Positions 51,073 to 60,900 of a stretch of DNA of 64,000 bases are shown in pieces. Location of the stretch: contig CANRLX010000001.1 of the NCBI GenBank assembly GCA_947631615.1, positions 1 through 64,000 on the forward strand, read 5' to 3'. Numbering within the stretch: the stretch's first letter is position 1; every line of letters starts with the position of its first letter. The notes beneath the pieces were generated by a model. The model was not told where the DNA came from. It was given only the letters and a program-made list of their open reading frames with translations, and ran no database searches. The translations under genes were made by a program, and so were the position numbers. The DNA is from an uncultured Acetatifactor sp. Lineage in GTDB: Bacteria; Bacillota; Clostridia; Lachnospirales; Lachnospiraceae.

Positions 51073-51336
51073 ATGCAGGACTTAGGGAACACACAATTTT
51101 TTCAGGTGGAGACGGAGCCGGAAACCGGAGTGAAGGTGGTTCTCTCCACGGTGTACGAGGCATTGTCGGAGAAGGGCTACAATCCGGTGAACCAGATCGT
51201 CGGGTATATCATGAGCGGGGATCCGACCTATATCACCAGCCACAAGAGCGCGCGCAGCCTGATCATGAAGGTGGAGCGGGATGAGCTGGTGGAGGAGCTT
51301 CTGCGGGAATATATCAGCAACAACCACTGGCAGTAG
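51073..51336 (+). CDS. IreB family regulatory phosphoprotein
   Basis: [33 protein letters not shown]. Confidence 0.93.
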   Translation: MQDLGNTQFFQVETEPETGVKVVLSTVYEALSEKGYNPVNQIVGYIMSGDPTYITSHKSARSLIMKVERDELVEELLREYISNNHWQ

Positions 51337-51346
51337 GAGGGCGTCC

Positions 51347-51790
51347 ATGCGGATTATGGGTTTGGATTTCGGCTCCAAAACGGTGGGGGTGGCAGTGAGC
51401 GACAGTCTGCTTCTGACGGCACAGGGGGTGGAGATCATCCGCCGCAAGGAGGAGAATAAGCTGCGGAGGACCCTGGCCAGGATCGAGGAGCTGATTCTGG
51501 AATATGAGGTGGAGGAGCTGGTGCTTGGGCTCCCCAGGAATATGAACGCCACGGAGGGAATCCGCGCCCAGCTCAGCTATGAGTTTAAGGACAAGCTGGA
51601 GCGAAGGACCGGCCTGCCCGTCCATATGTGGGACGAGCGGCTGACTACGGTGGAGGCGGACCGGACGATGATGGAGGCCGGCATCCGCAGAGAGCACCGC
51701 AGGGAGTATGTGGACAAGATTGCGGCGACATTTATTTTGCAGGGTTATCTGGACAGAAGGAACAGGGAACAGAGGGATCGCACGGAATGA
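51347..51790 (+). CDS. ruvX: Holliday junction resolvase RuvX/YqgF
   Basis: [33 protein letters not shown]. Confidence 0.95.
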   Translation: MRIMGLDFGSKTVGVAVSDSLLLTAQGVEIIRRKEENKLRRTLARIEELILEYEVEELVLGLPRNMNATEGIRAQLSYEFKDKLERRTGLPVHMWDERLTTVEADRTMMEAGIRREHRREYVDKIAATFILQGYLDRRNREQRDRTE

Positions 51791-52053
51791 GCAGGATGGA
51801 AAAGATCACTTTCCGGCCGGACGGGGAAGAGCCGGTAGAGTTTTATGTGCTGGAGCAGACCAGAATAGGGGGATATAATTACATTCTTGTGACGGACAGG
51901 GAGGAAGGCGACGGGGACGCGCTGATACTGAAGGATTTGTCCCAGGACGGCGAGGAGGAAAGCGTGTTCTGCGTTGTGTCGGACGACAGGGAGCTGTCCG
52001 CAGTGGCCGGCGTATTTGAAGATATGCTGGAGGATATTGAGCTGGAAAAGTAA
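51787..52053 (+). CDS. DUF1292 family protein
   Basis: [25 protein letters not shown] overlap with ruvX. Confidence 0.88.
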   Translation: MSRMEKITFRPDGEEPVEFYVLEQTRIGGYNYILVTDREEGDGDALILKDLSQDGEEESVFCVVSDDRELSAVAGVFEDMLEDIELEK

Positions 52054-52234
52054 TACAACATAATTAAAATTTGCAATACATACAGAAATCCGCTTTTCGG
52101 ACCAAGGGAAAACCGGCGCGGTTTCGCGCGCGAAGCGGCAGGCTTTTTGTGGACGGAAGAACAGAGAGACCGGTGGAGGCGCGGCGTTTTTCGGTGGAAC
52201 GGAAAAGGGGAAGGTCTGTGTCATTGCGTAGAAG

Positions 52235-53923
52235 ATGGAGGAGATTTTTTTGAAGAAAAAAGAGAATAACAGTGGTTTGGGGCTGAAGATCATCCCCCTG
52301 GGAGGTCTGGAGCAGATCGGCATGAATATTACTGCCTTCGAGTATGAGGACAGTATTATTGTGGTAGACTGTGGATTGTCTTTCCCGGCGGACGATATGC
52401 TGGGGATCGATCTGGTGATACCGGATGTGACCTACTTAAAGGACAACGTCGACAAGGTGAAGGGCTTTATGATCACCCACGGCCACGAGGATCACATCGG
52501 CGCGCTCCCCTATGTGCTCAGGGAGCTGAACGTGCCGATCTATGCCACCCGTCTGACGATGGGCATTATCGAGAACAAGCTGAAAGAGCACAATCTGATG
52601 AAGAACACCAAGCGCAAGGTGGTAAAATTCGGACAGTCCATCAATCTGGGACAGTTTCGCGTGGAGTTTATCAAGACCAACCACAGTATCGTGGACGCGG
52701 CCGCCCTTGCCATTTATTCACCGGCGGGCACGGTGGTGCACACCGGCGACTTCAAGGTGGACTACACCCCTGTGTTTGGGGACGCCATCGACCTGCAGCG
52801 CTTTGCCGAGATCGGCAGGAAAGGCGTGCTGGCCCTTATGTGCGACTCCACCAACGCGGAGCGCCCGGGCTTTACCCCCTCGGAGAAAACGGTGGGAAGG
52901 ACGTTTGACACCCTCTTTGAGGAGCACAAGAACACCAGGATTTTCGTGGCGACCTTTGCCTCCAACGTGGACCGTGTACAGCAGATCATCAACACGGCGT
53001 ACAAATTTGGCAGAAAGGTGTGTGTGGAAGGGCGCAGCATGGTCAATATCATTGAGACCGCCCGCAATCTGGAGTGCATCAGTATTCCGGAGAACACGCT
53101 GATCGATATCGACCAGATCAAAAATTATCCGGACGAGAAGCAGGTGATCATCACCACCGGAAGCCAGGGCGAGAGTATGGCGGCGCTGAGCCGTATGGCC
53201 AACGGTATGCACCGCAAGATCACCGTCGGGGCGGGAGATACGGTTATCTTTTCCTCCCATCCCATTCCGGGCAACGAAAAGTCCGTCACCAAGATCATTA
53301 ACGAGCTTCTCCGCAAGGGGGCGGATGTGGTGTTTCAGGATGCTCACGTGTCCGGCCACGCCTGCCAGGAGGAGATCAAGCTGATCTATACCCTGATCCA
53401 TCCCAGGTATGCGATTCCGGTGCACGGCGAGTACAAGCATCTGAAGGCGCAGGCCAAGATCGCGGAGAGCCTGGGGATCGACAAGGAAAATATTTTCATC
53501 CTCTCCTCCGGCGATGTGCTGGAGGTCAGCGAGACACAGGCGAAGGTCACCGGCAAGGTGCCCGTGGGAGCGATCCTGGTGGACGGCCTGGGCGTCGGGG
53601 ATGTGGGAAACGTGGTGCTTCGGGACCGCCAGCACCTGGCGGAGGACGGCATTATGATCGTGGTCATGAGCCTGGACAAGGCCAGCGGCGAGCTGGTGGC
53701 GGGGCCGGATATCGTGTCCAGAGGGTTTGTGTATGTGCGCGAGTCGGATGAGCTGATCGAGGAGGCGCGCCATACGGTGGACGATGCGGTGCAGAACTGT
53801 CTGGGCCGCGGCATTACCGACTGGGGCAAGCTGAAATCCACCACCAAGGATGTCCTGAGCGATTATGTCTGGAAGAAGACCAAGCGCCGCCCGATGATCC
53901 TTCCGATCATCATGGAGGTATGA
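52235..53923 (+). CDS. ribonuclease J
   Basis: IIPLGGLEQIGMN, THGHEDHIGALPYVL; true start may be TTG at 52250 behind ggagga. Confidence 0.95.
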   Translation: MEEIFLKKKENNSGLGLKIIPLGGLEQIGMNITAFEYEDSIIVVDCGLSFPADDMLGIDLVIPDVTYLKDNVDKVKGFMITHGHEDHIGALPYVLRELNVPIYATRLTMGIIENKLKEHNLMKNTKRKVVKFGQSINLGQFRVEFIKTNHSIVDAAALAIYSPAGTVVHTGDFKVDYTPVFGDAIDLQRFAEIGRKGVLALMCDSTNAERPGFTPSEKTVGRTFDTLFEEHKNTRIFVATFASNVDRVQQIINTAYKFGRKVCVEGRSMVNIIETARNLECISIPENTLIDIDQIKNYPDEKQVIITTGSQGESMAALSRMANGMHRKITVGAGDTVIFSSHPIPGNEKSVTKIINELLRKGADVVFQDAHVSGHACQEEIKLIYTLIHPRYAIPVHGEYKHLKAQAKIAESLGIDKENIFILSSGDVLEVSETQAKVTGKVPVGAILVDGLGVGDVGNVVLRDRQHLAEDGIMIVVMSLDKASGELVAGPDIVSRGFVYVRESDELIEEARHTVDDAVQNCLGRGITDWGKLKSTTKDVLSDYVWKKTKRRPMILPIIMEV

Positions 53924-53957
53924 CAAAAAATAAGGGATATAAGAGAGACGATACGGC

Positions 53958-54278
53958 ATGAACAATGTGGATGAAGCGCTAAAGCAACTGATCGATGCGA
54001 TCCTGGACTCCGAGACCTACAGACGGTACGACCGCCAGCGCAACGAGGTGAAGAAGTGCCCGGGGCTGAAGGAGCAGATCGACGAATTTCGCCGCCGCAA
54101 TTATGAGCTTCAAAACGGCAGCGACTATGCTTTTGACAAGCTGGATCAATTTGAAAAAGAGTACGCGGATTTCAGAGAGAATCCGCTGGTGTCGGATTTC
54201 CTTGCCGCAGAGCTGGCATTCTGCCGGATGATGCAGGAGATCGACATAAAAGTAACGGCTGCTGTTAATTTCGAGTGA
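53958..54278 (+). CDS. YlbF/YmcA family regulator
   Basis: short helical protein, ENPLVSDFLAAELAFCRMMQEI. Confidence 0.8.
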   Translation: MNNVDEALKQLIDAILDSETYRRYDRQRNEVKKCPGLKEQIDEFRRRNYELQNGSDYAFDKLDQFEKEYADFRENPLVSDFLAAELAFCRMMQEIDIKVTAAVNFE

Positions 54279-54300
54279 TCGGCGGCAGGATGGAGGGAGT

Positions 54301-54687
54301 ATGAATTCTGGCAAATTAGTGGGCGCCGTCTTCGGCGCGATCCTTCGCGTGGTGTTTGTGATAGCTGCCGTGTATGTGATCTACTATGGCGCCACCCGCT
54401 GTTACGACTATGGATACCGCGTCTTTACGGAGCCGGCGGTCTCCGTTGGCGAGGGTTATCCCGTCACGGTCACGATCACGGGGGAGGAATCCGCAATGGA
54501 GCTGGGAGAGCTTTTTGCCAGCAGAGGACTTTCCAGGGATGCCCGTCTCTTTGCGCTGCAGTATATTTTTTCGGAGCACCGGAAGGAGATCACGCCGGGC
54601 ACCTATGAGCTCACCTCTGCCATGACGGCGGAAGAAATGTTTGCGGTGATGGCCGCTCCCGCCGAGGAGGAGAACGGCTCCGACTAG
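54301..54687 (+). CDS. short membrane-anchored MltG N-terminal-like protein lacking the catalytic domain
   Basis: N-terminal TM; ITPGTYELTSAMTAEEMFAVM resembles the MltG LysM-like domain. Confidence 0.65.
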   Translation: MNSGKLVGAVFGAILRVVFVIAAVYVIYYGATRCYDYGYRVFTEPAVSVGEGYPVTVTITGEESAMELGELFASRGLSRDARLFALQYIFSEHRKEITPGTYELTSAMTAEEMFAVMAAPAEEENGSD

Positions 54688-54701
54688 CCTGGAGGCTGAA
54701 C

Positions 54702-55346
54702 ATGATAATAGATGAGAGAACGGCTGCCTTTATCGATCTGTTGGATAAAGGCAACACGCCTTTTTTGGACGAAATAGAAGCCTGCGCCAACGAGACGAGG
54801 GTGCCCGTTATCCGAAAATCCACGCAGAGCCTTTTAAAATTTCTGTTGGCCTGTGCAAAGCCGAAAAACATCCTGGAGGTCGGGACTGCGATCGGCTTTT
54901 CTGCGCTGCTTATGAGCGAATACGCGCCGGAGGGCTGCCACATCACCACCATCGAAAAGTATGAGAAGCGTATTCCCGTGGCCCGGGAGAATTTCCGGCG
55001 GGCGGGACGGGAGGAGGCCATCACCCTTTTGGAGGGGGATGCCGCAGAGCTTTTACAGGAGCTGGAGGGCCCCTACGACATGATCTTTATGGATGCGGCC
55101 AAGGGGCAGTACATCCATTTCCTGCCAGATACATTACGGCTGTTATCAAATGGTGGAATCCTGATCTCGGACAACGTGCTGCAGGACGGAGACGTGGTGG
55201 AATCGCGGTTTGCGGTGACCAGGAGGAACCGGACGATCCACGCCCGTATGCGGGAGTATCTCTATGAGCTGAAGCATCACCCGCAGCTGGAGACCTGCAT
55301 CCTTCCGGTGGGTGACGGCGTTGCGCTGAGCGTCAGGACCGGCTGA
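54702..55346 (+). CDS. SAM-dependent O-methyltransferase, TrmR/YrrM-like
   Basis: LEVGTAIGFSALLM, DMIFMDAAKGQYIHF; adjacent to U32 peptidase gene. Confidence 0.88.
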   Translation: MIIDERTAAFIDLLDKGNTPFLDEIEACANETRVPVIRKSTQSLLKFLLACAKPKNILEVGTAIGFSALLMSEYAPEGCHITTIEKYEKRIPVARENFRRAGREEAITLLEGDAAELLQELEGPYDMIFMDAAKGQYIHFLPDTLRLLSNGGILISDNVLQDGDVVESRFAVTRRNRTIHARMREYLYELKHHPQLETCILPVGDGVALSVRTG

Positions 55347-55423
55347 TATAAAAACGGGTGTTTTTATTTGGGACGGAGAGCCCGTGCGGCCAAAGCGCGG
55401 GACAGGACAGAGGAGTGCGGAGA

Positions 55424-56671
55424 ATGTGTGAACAAAAAAAGCCGGAGCTATTGCTTCCGGCAAGCAGCTTGGAGGTTTTAAAAACGGCCGTTATTTTTGG
55501 GGCGGACGCAGTGTACATTGGCGGAGAAGCCTTTGGCCTGCGCGCCAAGGCAAAGAATTTCTCCCGGGAGGAGATGGCGGAGGGGATCGCCTTTGCCCAC
55601 AGCCGCGGCGTGAGGGTGTACGTCACCGCCAACATTCTGGCGCACAATGGAGATTTGGAGGGAGCCGAAGCCTACTTCGAGGAGCTGAGGGGGATGAATC
55701 CGGCGGCGGACGCATTGATTATCTCCGACCCGGGGATGTTTGCCATTGCCAGGGAGGTGTGGCCGGAGGCGGAGATCCATATATCCACCCAGGCAAACAG
55801 CACCAACTATAGGACTTACCGGTTCTGGTGGGAGCAGGGGGCCAGGCGCGTGGTCGCCGCCCGGGAATTGTCCCTGGCGGAGCTGAAGGACATACGGGAG
55901 CATATTCCGGAGGAGATGGAGATCGAGAGCTTTGTCCACGGGGCGATGTGCATCTCCTATTCCGGTCGATGCCTTCTCAGCAATTATTTCACGGGAAGGG
56001 ACGCAAACCGCGGGGAATGTACCCATCCCTGCCGCTGGAAATACGCTCTGGCGGAGGAGACCCGCCCCGGGGAATATCTGCCGGTCTATGAGAACGATCG
56101 GGGGACCTATATCTTCAACTCCAAGGATCTCTGTATGATCGAGCATATTCCGGAGCTGGTGCAGGCCGGTGTCGACAGCTTCAAGGTGGAGGGCCGCATG
56201 AAGACGGCGCTCTACGTGGCTTCCATCGGGAGAGCCTACCGCAGGGCCGTGGACGATTACTTTGCTTCGGAGGAGAGATACCGCGCCAATCTGGACTGGT
56301 ATCGCGCGGAGGTGTCCAAGTGCACCAACCGCCGCTACACCACGGGGTTTTATTTTGGCCGGCCCGACGACGGCGCGCAGATCTACGACGAGAGCACCTA
56401 CGTCAACGAGTACGTGTATCTGGGGATCGTGGAGGAGGTAAGGGATTCCCTGGTAAAAATCGAGCAGAGAAACAAGTTTTCCGTGGGGGACGTCATCGAG
56501 GTCATGCGGCCGGACGGCAGCGACGAAGCCGCCGTGGTAAAGGCGATGTACAACGAGGAGGGGGAGCCGGTGGAGAGCTGCCCTCATCCAAAACAGGTGT
56601 TATGGATCGAACTCTCCGCCGGGGCAAAGCGCTATGATCTGCTTCGGATCAAGGCGGAGCAGGCTCTTTAA
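55424..56671 (+). CDS. U32 family peptidase (TrhP/YrrN-YrrO-like tRNA hydroxylation protein)
   Basis: ELLLPASSLEVLKTAVIFGADAVYIGG; SFVHGAMCISYSGRCLLSNYFTGRDANRGECTHPCRW. Confidence 0.93.
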   Translation: MCEQKKPELLLPASSLEVLKTAVIFGADAVYIGGEAFGLRAKAKNFSREEMAEGIAFAHSRGVRVYVTANILAHNGDLEGAEAYFEELRGMNPAADALIISDPGMFAIAREVWPEAEIHISTQANSTNYRTYRFWWEQGARRVVAARELSLAELKDIREHIPEEMEIESFVHGAMCISYSGRCLLSNYFTGRDANRGECTHPCRWKYALAEETRPGEYLPVYENDRGTYIFNSKDLCMIEHIPELVQAGVDSFKVEGRMKTALYVASIGRAYRRAVDDYFASEERYRANLDWYRAEVSKCTNRRYTTGFYFGRPDDGAQIYDESTYVNEYVYLGIVEEVRDSLVKIEQRNKFSVGDVIEVMRPDGSDEAAVVKAMYNEEGEPVESCPHPKQVLWIELSAGAKRYDLLRIKAEQAL

Positions 56672-56801
56672 AAAATTTATTTTTATAAAATGTGAGAAAA
56701 TAAAAAATAGGTATTGCTTTTTTCAAAAAAAAGGCGTATCTTAAAGGAAGCGAGGCGAAGCCGGCCGGTTTTGTCTCCCACATAGGTATCTTAGGACGAG
56801 G

Positions 56802-56842
56802 ATGTTCCAATAGTAACGGGTTTACTTTGGAGCATTTTTTTT
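56802..56842 (+). terminator. strong hairpin + T8 in the leader of the type III glutamine synthetase gene (terminator/attenuator candidate)
   Basis: atgttccaa(t)agtaa-cgggt-ttactttggagcat followed by T-tract. Confidence 0.8.
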
Positions 56843-56945
56843 AACATTGGAGTGTCCCGGGAATGTCCTGCCGGAGCGCAGCCGTACCAGTGTTTGTAAG
56901 CCTCCCCTGGGTGTGTGGAATGAATAGAAGAAAGGAAGAGAAAAA

Positions 56946-59063
56946 ATGAGCGAAGTATTGAATGTGGAAGAGATCTTTGCCAGCAAAGTGTTCACCCTCG
57001 GAAAGATGAAGGAAAGACTTCCAAGGAACGTGTACAAAGAGGTTAAGAAGGTCATGGACCAGGGAGGCGAGCTGTCCAAGGGAGCTGCCGACGTGGTTGC
57101 CAAGGCGATGAAGGACTGGGCGGTTGAGAACGGCGCGACTCACTACACCCATTGGTTTCAGCCGCTGACCGGCATCACCGCCGAGAAGCACGACTCCTTT
57201 GTCACCCATCCTGACGAGGAGGGCAAAATGCTCATGGAGTTCTCCGGCAAGGAGCTGATCAAGGGCGAGCCGGACGCGTCTTCCTTCCCCTCCGGCGGCC
57301 TGCGTGCCACCTTTGAGGCGAGAGGCTATACCGTGTGGGATATCACGTCCCCCGCGTTTCTGAAAGAGGATGCCACCGGCGTGATCCTCTGTATCCCCAC
57401 CGCATTCTGCTCCTACAAGGGCGAGGCGCTGGATAAAAAGACTCCCCTGCTGCGCTCCATGGAGGCTGTCAGCGAGCAGGCGATCCGTATCGTCCGTCTG
57501 TTCGGCAACACGGAGGCTACCAAGGTGGTTGCCAGCGTCGGCCCCGAGCAGGAGTACTTCCTGGTGGACAGGGAAAAGTACCTGCAGCGCAAGGATCTGA
57601 TCTTTGCCGGACGCACCCTGTTCGGCGCTCCCGCTCCCAAGGGACAGGAGCTGGAGGATCACTACTTCGGTACGATCCGCGAGAGGATCGGCTCCTACAT
57701 GAAGGATTTGAACATAGAGCTGTGGAAGCTGGGCGTCACCGCCAAGACACAGCACAATGAGGTGGCTCCCGCCCAGCATGAGCTGGCTCCCATCTATGAG
57801 ACTGCCAACATTGCCGTAGACCACAACCAGCTGGTGATGGAGACCATGAAGAAGGTGGCCGGACGCCACGGAATGACCTGCCTGCTTCACGAGAAGCCCT
57901 TCGCCGGTGTGAACGGCTCCGGCAAGCACAATAACTGGTCCCTGGCCACCGACAACGGCGTCAACCTGCTGGATCCTGGCGAGACGCCCAACGAGAACGT
58001 ACAATTTCTGCTGGTTCTGGCATGTATTCTGAAGGCGGTCGACACCCATGCGGATCTGCTCAGACAGAGCGCTTCCGACGTAGGAAACGATCACAGACTG
58101 GGTGCCAACGAAGCGCCTCCCGCCATTATCTCCGTGTTCCTCGGCGAGCAGCTGGAGGATGTGGTAAAACAGCTGGTGGAGACGGGTATGGCCGACCATG
58201 CGATCCAGGGCGGCAAACTGCAGACCGGCGTTTCCACCCTGCCGGATCCGGATAAGGACGCTACCGACCGCAACAGAACCTCACCCTTTGCGTTCACCGG
58301 CAACAAGTTCGAGTTTCGTATGGTGGGAAGCAGCGATTCCATCGCAAGCCCCAACACCACCCTCAACGCCATTGTGGCCGAGGCGTTTTGCGAGGCCGCA
58401 GACGAGCTGGAGAAGGTGAAGGCCGAGGACTTTGAGGTCGCGGTACATGACCTGATCAAAAAATATCTCACGGAGCATCAGAGGATCATCTTCAACGGCA
58501 ACGGCTACTCCGACGAGTGGGTGAAGGAGGCAAAGAGACGCGGCCTGCCCAACATCCGCTCCATGGTGGAGGCTTCCGGCACTCTGACCACCGACAAGGC
58601 GATCCGGCTCTTTGAGAAGTTCGGCATCTTCACGAAAGCGGAGCTGGAGTCCAGAGAGGAGATCCTGTACGAGACCTACTCCAAGACGATCAACATCGAG
58701 GCTCTGACCATGATAGATATGGCGAAGAAGCAGTACATCCCCGCCGTGATCAAGTACACCAAGGCTCTGGCTGATACGGTGATCGCGGTCAAGGAGGCCG
58801 GTGCGGACGCATCCGTGCAGGCACAGATCCTCTCCGAGGTCAGCGCAAAGCTGGCGGAGGCCAAGGAGGCGCTGAGCGCACTGGAGGAGAAGATGGAAAA
58901 GTCCGCCACCATCGAGAATCAAAAGGAGCTTGCCTTCTTCTTCAAGGATGAGGTGTTCGTTGCCATGGAGGCTTTGAGGACTCCGATCGACGAGCTGGAG
59001 ATGCTGGTCGACAAGAAGGTATGGCCGGTTCCCTCCTACGGCGATCTGATCTTTGAGGTTTAA
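56946..59063 (+). CDS. glnN: type III glutamine synthetase
   Basis: 705 aa; [57 protein letters not shown]. Confidence 0.95.
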   Translation: MSEVLNVEEIFASKVFTLGKMKERLPRNVYKEVKKVMDQGGELSKGAADVVAKAMKDWAVENGATHYTHWFQPLTGITAEKHDSFVTHPDEEGKMLMEFSGKELIKGEPDASSFPSGGLRATFEARGYTVWDITSPAFLKEDATGVILCIPTAFCSYKGEALDKKTPLLRSMEAVSEQAIRIVRLFGNTEATKVVASVGPEQEYFLVDREKYLQRKDLIFAGRTLFGAPAPKGQELEDHYFGTIRERIGSYMKDLNIELWKLGVTAKTQHNEVAPAQHELAPIYETANIAVDHNQLVMETMKKVAGRHGMTCLLHEKPFAGVNGSGKHNNWSLATDNGVNLLDPGETPNENVQFLLVLACILKAVDTHADLLRQSASDVGNDHRLGANEAPPAIISVFLGEQLEDVVKQLVETGMADHAIQGGKLQTGVSTLPDPDKDATDRNRTSPFAFTGNKFEFRMVGSSDSIASPNTTLNAIVAEAFCEAADELEKVKAEDFEVAVHDLIKKYLTEHQRIIFNGNGYSDEWVKEAKRRGLPNIRSMVEASGTLTTDKAIRLFEKFGIFTKAELESREEILYETYSKTINIEALTMIDMAKKQYIPAVIKYTKALADTVIAVKEAGADASVQAQILSEVSAKLAEAKEALSALEEKMEKSATIENQKELAFFFKDEVFVAMEALRTPIDELEMLVDKKVWPVPSYGDLIFEV

Positions 59064-59087
59064 TTTCCGAAACGGCTGAAATACAAA

Positions 59088-59124
59088 AGGCTTCGGCATC
59101 CAAAACGGATGCCGGAGCCTTTTT
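59088..59124 (+). terminator. intrinsic terminator after glutamine synthetase
   Basis: aggcttcggcatcc-aaaac-ggatgccggagcct followed by T-tract. Confidence 0.9.
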
Positions 59125-59202
59125 CTTTGGCAATGCTATTGCCAGGCGGCGGGAAAAGATGGTATAATTTCTTAAATTTGTCGGAAACACCGAGGAGCGG
59201 AT

Positions 59203-60897
59203 ATGAGCAAACGAAAAAAGATCGGTTTTTATGTGCTGGCGGCAGCGCTCTTTTTCTACACCGTCAAAAATATCTTTGTGGGGGCGGATGTGGACGAGGG
59301 CTACGGCATTATGGTGGGATATCGTCTGGCGACAGGGGACAGGCTGCTTTTGGAGATGTGGGAGCCTCATCAGACCTCTGCCATTTTTACGGCGCTTTTG
59401 ATCAAACCGTTTCTCTGGCTGACCGGCGGAAATGAATTTTTAAATATTTACCTGAGAGTGGTCTACTTTGTGGGACAGGGGTTGATCGCCGCCTTCCTTT
59501 ACCGGACGATACGGGCGTGCCTGCCCTGGGTGGAACAGGAGATCGCCCTGCTTTTGGGCATGTGCTTCTATGTCATCACGCCCAAGTGTATCTGTATACC
59601 GGAGTATTCCAACCTTCACATGTGGTTTTTTACGCTGCTTTGCATCTTCCTGGTCCGTTACTTTGCGCCCCAATCCCCCCAGAGAGGAAACGCCTGCTTT
59701 CTGGTGCTTGCGGGGGCGGCTCTCACCGGCGATGTGCTGGCATATCCCGGGATGGCGATCCTTTTTCCGGTCTGTGTCCTCTTTCTTCTGCGGAGGCACG
59801 TGCGGAGCCGCTGGAAGGAGATCCTGCTGTTTGCCGCGCCCTGTGTGGGGAGCGCCGCGGCCCTTGCAGGGTATCTGCTGAGTTATCTGTCTCCGGAGCT
59901 GATCCTGCGGATTGTGCCCTATATTCTGGGTGAGGGCTCCCACCAGACGGATGTGGGCGGCAAGCTTGCGGTGTGGGCCTTAAGCTTTGGCCACACGGCA
60001 GTGGCCCTGGGCGTGGGAGGCGCGGTGAGCTTGGCGCTGCTCTGGATGTGCCGCAGGGTTTTCCGCGGGATGGCGAAGGAAGATCCCGTGGAGTGGTATC
60101 TGTTTTTGTTTTACCTGGTGCAGATGGCGTATCAGGTCTACTGTTGGTTTCACAGCATCTATAACGCCGCGTACCCTCAGATCGTCTTTTGGGCGGTCTC
60201 CCTGATAGGGATTTTCTGCTACTATCGGGGGGGACGGAAGGAAAAGACGGGATTTTACCTGATCCTTCTGACCGGTATCAGTTATTTTGCCGTGCTGCTC
60301 ATGTCCAACTGGGGCCCCACCAATTTAAACACCTACCTGCTCATGGGGGTGATCGGCGGCTTTTTGTGCTGGCACGGATGCTTCGGGGAGCGGGAACACG
60401 GACGCCGCCTGCTTTTGACCGCCGCCTGCTTTTTGTTCGTGCTGATCAACGCGGCTGCCTACAGTTATTTTATTATCGGTGGAGATACGGAGAACAGTTC
60501 GATCCTGGATGTGAGAGGAATCCATCGCGAGGGATTCCGGAAGGGGATACTGGCGCCGTACATGACGGCTTACCGATACAATCAAAATGAGGAGATCTGG
60601 GCGGAGGCGGTGCCGGATAAGAGCACGGTGCTGTATGTGGGACAGTCTCAGTTTTTTTATATGCTTGGAGACTGCACCGTGGCGTCGCCCAACACCATCA
60701 GTACGCCAACCTACGACGAAAGTATGCTGGCGTACTGGGAGTTGAACCCCGACCGCTATCCCGATGTGGTGGCGGTGGAGAGCTGGTTTGGGGATATCCG
60801 CATCATCCCGAAGGGAAGCTTTCTGGACGAGTGGCTGAAGGACTACCAGCCGTCTCGGGTGGAGGAATATCCCTATATTACGGTGTACTACAAATAG
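59203..60897 (+). CDS. polytopic membrane protein, GT-C glycosyltransferase-like
   Basis: NIFVGADVDEGYGIMVGYRLATGDRLLLEMWEPHQTSA; many TMs. Confidence 0.65.
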   Translation: MSKRKKIGFYVLAAALFFYTVKNIFVGADVDEGYGIMVGYRLATGDRLLLEMWEPHQTSAIFTALLIKPFLWLTGGNEFLNIYLRVVYFVGQGLIAAFLYRTIRACLPWVEQEIALLLGMCFYVITPKCICIPEYSNLHMWFFTLLCIFLVRYFAPQSPQRGNACFLVLAGAALTGDVLAYPGMAILFPVCVLFLLRRHVRSRWKEILLFAAPCVGSAAALAGYLLSYLSPELILRIVPYILGEGSHQTDVGGKLAVWALSFGHTAVALGVGGAVSLALLWMCRRVFRGMAKEDPVEWYLFLFYLVQMAYQVYCWFHSIYNAAYPQIVFWAVSLIGIFCYYRGGRKEKTGFYLILLTGISYFAVLLMSNWGPTNLNTYLLMGVIGGFLCWHGCFGEREHGRRLLLTAACFLFVLINAAAYSYFIIGGDTENSSILDVRGIHREGFRKGILAPYMTAYRYNQNEEIWAEAVPDKSTVLYVGQSQFFYMLGDCTVASPNTISTPTYDESMLAYWELNPDRYPDVVAVESWFGDIRIIPKGSFLDEWLKDYQPSRVEEYPYITVYYK

Positions 60898-60900
60898 CGG

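Noticed and set aside
52071-52253. 60-aa plus-strand ORF upstream of RNase J
   Set aside because: No recognisable family, Arg-rich, overlaps the RNase J start; more likely 5' leader.
51745-52323. 192-aa minus-strand ORF
   Set aside because: Antisense to DUF1292 gene and RNase J start; no family similarity.
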